Of a stretch of DNA of 64,000 nt, positions 59,101 to 64,000 are shown piece after piece. The notes beneath the pieces are model-generated. The model made no database searches. It was given only the letters and a program-made list of their open reading frames with translations, and was not told where the DNA came from. Both the position numbers and the translations under genes were made by a program. Source of the DNA: 39-52-133 sp036523795 (GTDB lineage Bacteria > Pseudomonadota > Gammaproteobacteria > Burkholderiales > Gallionellaceae); assembly GCA_036523795.1 (NCBI GenBank), contig DATDDN010000038.1:21187-85186 (forward strand). The letters are read 5' to 3'. Each line of letters begins with the position of its first letter. Position 1 is the first letter of the stretch.

Positions 59101-60033
59101 ATGATGGAACTTAAGAAATTGCGCGATGGCCTTTCCGTCCTCGCAGACAAGATACCGGACTACAGCGCCGCAATCAGGAACGCGGGATTTACCTGTTGCC
59201 ACAACAGGGACGACTGGATCGCGGAAAACTGCAGCGAGGAGAACATCATCTTTCACCGTCGTTACACGGTCGAGTTCGCGCGGGAGTGCATCATGACGAA
59301 TTCACCGTCTGAAATCCTGTATGGCGATGACTTGAATTGCCATTCGGCGTGGCTGAATGAATTAAAAGCCGAGCGGCTCAAGCGATATGGCCCGGTGGAT
59401 GTGTTCACCAAGTCGTCGAAGACGCGACATCTGCTTCATCTATCGCCGTGTTTGCGTGAGCTGTCGAGAATTACAGAATCTCCAAATCCTATCGATCAGG
59501 AACACGCCGCCGGCCTCGTTTCGGCGTTCACGGAGCGATGGTCACATGAATTAATGGAACACCATGAAGCGATTGAGCGTTGCGCTTCCTCAATTACCGG
59601 TGAAATTGATGAGGCCAGCCTGCAAAAGTTTTATGCCGAAACGCTGGCGGCCTTATTCAGGTCATCTGGTGCGCAAGTAGTAAGTGCTGTCATGGCGCAT
59701 GGCAGATCGTATGTCGTCGCCTTTCAGTGCGGTATTGACACGGAATTTGTTATTTGTCCTTTAGTCACCTGTTCTAAATCCGGCAATTCGGCAATGCCCT
59801 CCGGCAAGGTTGGGATGGGGTTTAGATTGTATGACTCCAATGCCTTGCGGGCCGGACGATACGTTGACGATGGTGATGTGGTGCTTCACTTAAATGTGCT
59901 GTTGCCCAAAGAGTTTATTGACTATGGAAGGTTCAAGACGCCTGAAGAATTCAGTTTGAACATACTTGCACGATCAGCGACGTGCAGCGTCTTGGTGCCT
60001 GATGTATTAACCCGCGTGAGGTGCTCTCGGTAG
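59101..60033 (+). CDS. Hypothetical protein, 310 aa
   Basis: 310 residues, without signal peptide or TM. It has a Cys-containing N-terminal part (GFTCCHNRDDWIAENC), a helical middle (SHELMEHHEAIERCASS) and a beta-rich end (VVLHLNVLLPKEF). Codon use is less GC-rich than in mnmA, which suggests recent acquisition. It is the first gene of the accessory patch, 90 bp after mnmA. No known domain is recognised. Confidence 0.6.
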   Translation: MMELKKLRDGLSVLADKIPDYSAAIRNAGFTCCHNRDDWIAENCSEENIIFHRRYTVEFARECIMTNSPSEILYGDDLNCHSAWLNELKAERLKRYGPVDVFTKSSKTRHLLHLSPCLRELSRITESPNPIDQEHAAGLVSAFTERWSHELMEHHEAIERCASSITGEIDEASLQKFYAETLAALFRSSGAQVVSAVMAHGRSYVVAFQCGIDTEFVICPLVTCSKSGNSAMPSGKVGMGFRLYDSNALRAGRYVDDGDVVLHLNVLLPKEFIDYGRFKTPEEFSLNILARSATCSVLVPDVLTRVRCSR

Positions 60034-60100
60034 CAGCTGTCCCATCAAACGCCTCATTCCTGACTTCCCGAACATTAGGGCCAGTCTGACCCCATTGATT

Positions 60101-60158
60101 TACGCACCCTGCCGGTATCGCGCGCCTTCACGTGAATGCAGTCCAGATAGATGATGGG
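60101..60158 (-). pseudogene. IS256-family transposase remnant
   Basis: On the minus strand, a short frame translates as PIIYLDCIHVKARDTGRVR. This matches the segment of IS256/Mutator transposases that carries the first catalytic aspartate and VKxRDxG. The rest of the gene is absent. It is flanked by copies of the GTCTGACCCC motif. Confidence 0.65.
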
Positions 60159-60185
60159 ACACAGTGTGATCGATCGAGTCTGACC

Positions 60186-60635
60186 CTATCGATTTCCTTT
60201 ACACTCCGGGGACCGGCTCGCGGGCAGAGCGGACACGACAACGCGAGTTAGATGAAAAAGTACGCAAAATATGCCCGAGAACATGGAAAGTTGAGAAAAA
60301 TAGCCCAGCGAGAACTCAATGCCGAGTAGTGGTGTATATATCGTAAATTTAGCATACGGATACAACCACATACCTAATATCATGGATAAGCTACTAATCT
60401 TCTTTTTGATCAAAACATATTTGATCAAAATATAAATGCTCATCAAAACCCCTGCGATTAGACCCTCGATAAATGTTTCATATGCCTTAGGAATGCCCAT
60501 CATTTCGAATGTATGTTGCGGTGGCACCAGAAGGCGGATTAGATCGTGGCTATGACTCAGTGCCAGCATTATTATTAAGTTGGCAACCAGGAAATCAAGA
60601 ACATTTGACCAATGATGTTTTGTTCTACAACTCAT
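60186..60635 (-). CDS. Hypothetical membrane protein, 149 aa
   Basis: 149 residues with four TM helices: VLDFLVANLIIMLALSHSHDLI, FIEGLIAGVLMSIYILIKYVLI, SMILGMWLYPYAKFTIYTPLL and FSQLSMFSGIFCVLFHLTRVVV. AT content is much higher than in core genes, so it is probably horizontally acquired. The stop lies right by a CTGACCCTATCGATT motif, meaning the transposase-associated repeat trims its end. No family is recognised. Confidence 0.55.
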   Translation of the reverse strand: MSCRTKHHWSNVLDFLVANLIIMLALSHSHDLIRLLVPPQHTFEMMGIPKAYETFIEGLIAGVLMSIYILIKYVLIKKKISSLSMILGMWLYPYAKFTIYTPLLGIEFSLGYFSQLSMFSGIFCVLFHLTRVVVSALPASRSPECKGNR

Positions 60636-60669
60636 TATTTATTCACCGGCTTAAAAACTTGGTCGTGCG

Positions 60670-60847
60670 GAATCGATGGGGTCAGACTCCATCGATCCGC
60701 CCTGAATGAGAAGCGAATCAATGGAGTTAGACTTACATTCAAACACCCCCTGCTTTCCCATATACCATTCCGCATAATTCATTATTTCCATTAAATTTTC
60801 TCACCGTGCAACTTACTGTCACCTAGTGTACCGTGAAAAACTTTCCG
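60670..60847. repeat. Long direct repeat, copy 1
   Basis: A ~178-bp segment beginning GAATCGATGGGGTCAGACTC and ending AAACTTTCCG, matched with few differences at 62072-62248, 1402 bp downstream in the same orientation. The two copies bracket the transposase remnants and the Sel1-like gene. It contains the GGGGTCAGACT motif, and the 3' part (TTTTCTCACCGTGCAACTTA) is not coding. Confidence 0.85.
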
Positions 60848-60864
60848 CACGAGTTTCAATGGGG

Positions 60865-61014
60865 TCAGACTCGATTGATCTTGCAGGCAAGCTGAAGCTT
60901 CTCAAGGTAGAACTGGTAGTCCGCTTCAGCGCAGAATATTTCGGAGCGATTATTGCCGCGCACGATCACATGTTGCGGCTGCCAGGGAATGATGAATCTG
61001 GGTAGGCGTGCCAT
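60865..61014 (-). pseudogene. Truncated REP-associated tyrosine transposase, fragment A
   Basis: From the ATG at 61014 the minus strand reads MARLPRFIIPWQPQHVIVRG, then NNRSEIFCAEADYQFYLEKL and QLACK, the N-terminus of RAYT (Y1/IS200-like) transposases. It breaks into the ATCAATCGAGTC-TGA motif after 45 residues. The HUH histidines and catalytic tyrosine are missing, so it is inactive. Confidence 0.8.
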
Positions 61015-61215
61015 TTGCCAAGAAAGGGTGAATGGACTATAGCGCTTGGTTTACCGCCGATCAATCGAGTCTGACCCCATTGATTCTGTTCACGATCACA
61101 TGTTGCGGCTGCAAGGAAATGATGAATCTGGGTACGCGTGCCATTTGCCAAGAAAGGGTGAATGGACTATAGCGCTTGGTTTACCGCCGATCAATCGAGT
61201 CTGACCCCATTGATT
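60961..61215. repeat. 130-bp tandem duplication of a transposase end
   Basis: 60961-61085 and 61091-61215 are two near-identical 125-bp units with a 130-bp period. Each consists of the transposase start, its leader (TTGCCAAGAAAGGGTGAATG) and a GATCAATCGAGTCTGACCCC end. The second copy then has three tandem CCCATTGATT units. Confidence 0.85.
61061..61144 (-). pseudogene. Truncated REP-associated tyrosine transposase, fragment B
   Basis: From the ATG at 61144: MARVPRFIISLQPQHVIV, then NRINGVRLD-stop. It is a second, shorter copy of the same transposase start; it breaks at residue 18 into the AATGGGGTCAGACTC motif. It arose by the same tandem duplication as fragment A. Confidence 0.8.
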
Positions 61216-61263
61216 CCCATTGATTCCCATTGATTTCCGATTGGACGCTGGACGGGACAGGAA

Positions 61264-61986
61264 TCACCGCGGGATTAAAGATGGGGAAGGTGATTGAATG
61301 GCATGCTGTATCCAATCACGTCTAAAAGTACCGCGTTTTCCTCCAACACCAGCAAGCAAAGGATGCTCCCTGTTTTCAGACACAAGTCGCCTTACCAGTC
61401 GCAAGGCCTGAAAATAGTTAACGAGTGCCTGGAAATAATGCTTTTCTGCTCTAGCAATTCGCGACAGCCCAATATAAGCAACTGGCATCCCTTCTTTCGC
61501 TACTGATGCAAATAATCTTTCTGCGGCTCTCATATCTTTATTCACGCCAAGCCCTAGGAAAAGCAATTCAGCAATCATGACTTGATTATGCGTAACCGCA
61601 GACAATAAATCATCACTCAGTGTTTGAGATGATGCGTACTCAATACAACATGCCAGGTGCTTATAAGCCAAACGGAAATCGTACCAACCACCAAGTCCAT
61701 AATAATAAATCTTTGCAAGGGCGTTATGTGGTGCGAATTGCCCGCCTTGTGTTATCGCACGCTCATAATATTGGGCGGCGATAACGAAATTCTCAGTATC
61801 AACTCTTCCTGAACTTGTGGATGCATTAGTTGCCCTCACCTCGTGTACATAACCTAACGAGTAAGATCCGCGCCAATCACCGGAATCTGATAGATGCTCT
61901 GCGAAACGAAGCACCCCACACTCATCACCCAGGCTTTGAGCAATTAAAAGCTGATTCCAACAATTTTCTCTTTCTTCATTATTCAT
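61264..61986 (-). CDS. Sel1-like repeat protein
   Basis: 240 residues with Sel1/TPR-like helical repeats: AAQYYERAITQGGQFAPHNALAKIYYYGLGG, MIAELLFLGLGVNKDMRAAERLFASVAKEGMPVAYIGLSRIA. No signal peptide. It is AT-richer than core genes. It lies wholly between the two ~178-bp direct repeats. Sel1 proteins are scaffold or signalling adaptors; no specific role is visible. Confidence 0.7.
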   Translation of the reverse strand: MNNEERENCWNQLLIAQSLGDECGVLRFAEHLSDSGDWRGSYSLGYVHEVRATNASTSSGRVDTENFVIAAQYYERAITQGGQFAPHNALAKIYYYGLGGWYDFRLAYKHLACCIEYASSQTLSDDLLSAVTHNQVMIAELLFLGLGVNKDMRAAERLFASVAKEGMPVAYIGLSRIARAEKHYFQALVNYFQALRLVRRLVSENREHPLLAGVGGKRGTFRRDWIQHAIQSPSPSLIPR

Positions 61987-62071
61987 TACATTGAAACCAT
62001 CAGTTCAATTTGATCCGTCTGCTGGTGTTGCAGGTTTAATACCTGGAATCGGAGCTTTTGGGGGCTCTGTA

Positions 62072-62248
62072 GAATCGATGGGGTCAGACTCCATCGATCC
62101 GCCCTGAATGAGAAGCGAATCAATGGAGTTAGTCTCACATTCAAACACCCCCTGCTTTTCCATATGCCATTCCGCATAATTCATTATTTTTATTAAATTT
62201 TCTCACCGTGCAACTTACTGTCCCTAGTGTACCTTGAAAAACTTTCCG
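62072..62248. repeat. Long direct repeat, copy 2
   Basis: Second copy of the repeat at 60670-60847, with small differences such as ATATACC to ATATGCC and CACCTAG to CCCTAG. It ends at AACTTTCCG, just before the purB leader. The rest of the 480-bp gap between the Sel1-like gene and purB is non-coding. Confidence 0.85.
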
Positions 62249-62368
62249 AGTTCAGATTGCTGCCATGCCCGGCACCCCAGGGGCGGCTCGGAATCACTCA
62301 GAATGGCGCCAGCGGGCAGCGGCATCAGCGCCCAGCGGATGCTGAATCCGGAATGGCACAGTTCGCGC

Positions 62369-62391
62369 TTCGACAAGCTCAGGGCGAACGG
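62369..62391. repeat. Dispersed repeat fragment upstream of purB
   Basis: TTCGACAAGCTCAGGGCGAA and the following CGG match a short intergenic repeat that recurs in many proteobacterial genomes. It lies 76 bp before the purB start. Confidence 0.45.
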
Positions 62392-62466
62392 ACAAGCTGA
62401 GGATGCCCGCGCCTTGGCGCTTTCACGTAAAATAGCGTCTTTCCGATTTTTCATTCCGATCCGATC

Positions 62467-63837
62467 ATGACACTCACCGCCCTTACCGCCCTTTCTCCGC
62501 TCGACGGCCGCTACCAAGGCAAGGTGACTGCGCTGCGCAGCCACTTCAGCGAATACGGCCTGATCCGCTACCGTGTGCTGATCGAGATCGAGTGGTTCAA
62601 GGCGCTGAGCCGCGAGACCGGCATTGCGGAAATGCCCCCGTTTACGCCCGCGATGACAGCCATCCTGGACAGGCTGGCGAAGGATTTCAGCGAAGCCGAC
62701 GCCGAGCAGATCAAGGCGATCGAACGCCGCACCAACCACGACGTGAAGGCGATCGAATACTGGCTGCGCGAGAAGCTGGCAGGCCATGCGGAAACCGCAG
62801 GCAGGCTCGAATTCATCCATTTCGCCTGCACCTCGGAAGACATCAACAACCTGTCGCACGCGCTGATGCTGCTGAATGCGCGCAGCGAGGTGATGCTGCC
62901 GGCGCTGGACGTGCTGATCGAACGCCTGCGCGCCCTGGCGCATGCCCAGGCCGACCTGCCCATGCTGTGCCGCACCCACGGCCAGACTGCCACCCCCAGC
63001 ACGCTGGGCAAGGAGATGGCCAACGTGGTGCACCGCCTGGAGCGCGCGCGCGAACGCATCGCCGGCGTGGCCATCATGGGCAAGATCAACGGCGCAGTGG
63101 GCAACTACAATGCGCACCTGGCCGCCTACCCCAACGTGGATTGGGAAGACTTTGCGGACCGCTTCGTGCAGGCGCGCGGCCTCACCTTCAACCCCTACAC
63201 CATCCAGATCGAGCCGCACGACTACATGGCCGAGCTGTTCGACGCCTTTGCCCGCGCCAACACCATCCTGATCGACCTCAACCGCGACATCTGGGGCTAT
63301 ATTTCGATGGGATACTTCAAGCAGAAGGTGGTGGCCGGGGAAGTAGGCTCCTCCACCATGCCGCACAAGGTGAACCCCATCGACTTCGAAAACTCTGAAG
63401 GCAATCTCGGCCTCGCCAATGCGTTGCTCAAGCACCTGTCGGAAAAACTGCCCGTGTCACGCTGGCAGCGCGACCTCACCGACTCCACCGTGCTGCGCAA
63501 CATGGGCGTGGCGCTGGGCTATACCCTGCTCGCCTATGAGTCCTGCCTGAAGGGGCTGAACAAGCTGGAAGCCAATCCGCAGCGCCTGGCCGAAGATCTC
63601 AACAACAGCTGGGAAGTGCTGGCGGAACCGATCCAGACCGTGATGCGCCGCTACAACATCGAGAATGCCTACGACAAGCTGAAGGACCTCACCCGCGGCA
63701 AGGGCGGCATCAACCGCGACAGCCTGCGCGCATTCATCCAGACGCTGGACATCCCGGAGGCGGAGAAACAGCGCCTGTACCAGCTGACCCCGCAGACCTA
63801 CACCGGCAAGGCGGCGGTGCTGGCCAAGCGCATCTGA
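62467..63837 (+). CDS. purB: Adenylosuccinate lyase
   Basis: 456 residues. PurB cleaves SAICAR and adenylosuccinate in purine synthesis. Family signature GSSTMPHKVNPIDFENSEGN is present, along with TSEDINNLSHALML and CRTHGQTATPSTLGKEMANV, which form the catalytic site. The length and N-terminus (LTALTALSPLDGRYQGKVTAL) match the E. coli type. It is followed by a strong terminator. Confidence 0.97.
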   Translation: MTLTALTALSPLDGRYQGKVTALRSHFSEYGLIRYRVLIEIEWFKALSRETGIAEMPPFTPAMTAILDRLAKDFSEADAEQIKAIERRTNHDVKAIEYWLREKLAGHAETAGRLEFIHFACTSEDINNLSHALMLLNARSEVMLPALDVLIERLRALAHAQADLPMLCRTHGQTATPSTLGKEMANVVHRLERARERIAGVAIMGKINGAVGNYNAHLAAYPNVDWEDFADRFVQARGLTFNPYTIQIEPHDYMAELFDAFARANTILIDLNRDIWGYISMGYFKQKVVAGEVGSSTMPHKVNPIDFENSEGNLGLANALLKHLSEKLPVSRWQRDLTDSTVLRNMGVALGYTLLAYESCLKGLNKLEANPQRLAEDLNNSWEVLAEPIQTVMRRYNIENAYDKLKDLTRGKGGINRDSLRAFIQTLDIPEAEKQRLYQLTPQTYTGKAAVLAKRI

Positions 63838-63945
63838 GGCGAGAATATCGATTTGTCATGCCCTCTCACTGGGTGAAGGTCAGGACGGGGGGCCACTCGG
63901 CAGTTCTACCCTCTCCCTGCACGGGAGAAGGAACATCCCGGCAAC

Positions 63946-63974
63946 AAAAAGCCCGCACGAAGCGGGCTTTTTTT
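63946..63974. terminator. Terminator after purB
   Basis: AAAAAGCCCGC pairs with GCGGGCTTTTTTT over a 5-base loop, ending transcription from purB; symmetric A/T runs allow bidirectional use. Between the purB stop and this point there is a CCCTCTCC-rich repeat-like stretch. Confidence 0.9.
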
Positions 63975-64000
63975 ATCGGGCAAATCGAGCACTCAGGCAG

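Noticed and set aside
60966..61151. A 61-residue minus-strand frame with an internal repeat
   Set aside because: It is produced by the 130-bp tandem duplication, in a different frame from the transposase remnants.

Overview
This looks like 64 kb of chromosome from a GC-rich betaproteobacterium, probably a sulfur- or iron-oxidising member of the Nitrosomonadales/Gallionellales. That is inferred from the queA-tgt-yajC-secDF order, the A. ferrooxidans-like sulfide:quinone oxidoreductase, a DsrC-like protein and creBCD; no search was run. Genes are packed on both strands. The exception is a repeat-rich, AT-richer accessory patch at about 59-62.4 kb.

Region by region. 0-8 kb: a 5'-truncated kelch-like gene, an Hsp70 homologue, envelope and hypothetical genes, phhB, a DsrC/TusE-like protein without its C-terminal cysteine, and a RibD-like reductase. 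7.6-10.4 kb: a degenerate Nudix/winged-helix regulator (NrtR type), divergent from an SPFH protein overlapping an NAD-kinase-like gene, with two tandem 21-bp palindromes over the promoter. 11-23.8 kb: a nearly self-contained selenoprotein island. It holds a sensor kinase and a sigma-54 response regulator, divergent from a selenocysteine formate dehydrogenase operon (in-frame UGA with SECIS, Fe-S subunit, cytochrome b, fdhE), followed by selA, selB and tRNA-Sec. Two enhancer-like palindromes and a -24/-12 promoter lie between the two arms.

24-30.7 kb: rpmB-rpmG, a leucine-rich-repeat protein kinase, an OmpA-like protein, ankyrin and glutathione-transferase proteins, an RNase H, a PyrR-like phosphoribosyltransferase and a soluble PDC sensor. 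30.9-34.6 kb: creBC and creD with a cre-tag in front of creD. 35-38.7 kb: a PAS/sigma-54 activator divergent from sqr, again with paired palindromes and a -24/-12 promoter, then an SCP2-like gene.

38.7-49.7 kb: an Arg/Asp repeat protein, a lipoprotein, and the leftward run queA, nfeD, paraslipin, toxin-antitoxin pair, acpH, tgt, yajC, secD, secF, dedA, punctuated by structured repeats. 49.8-56.7 kb: a CzcCBA-type metal efflux operon with a PII-like protein, divergent from an NhaR-type LysR regulator. 56.9-59 kb: tRNA-Leu(CAA), a small Lys/Ala-rich secreted protein, nudJ-mnmA. 59.1-62.4 kb: orphan genes, IS256 and REP-associated transposase remnants, a 130-bp tandem duplication and a pair of ~178-bp direct repeats flanking a Sel1-like gene. 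purB ends the window.
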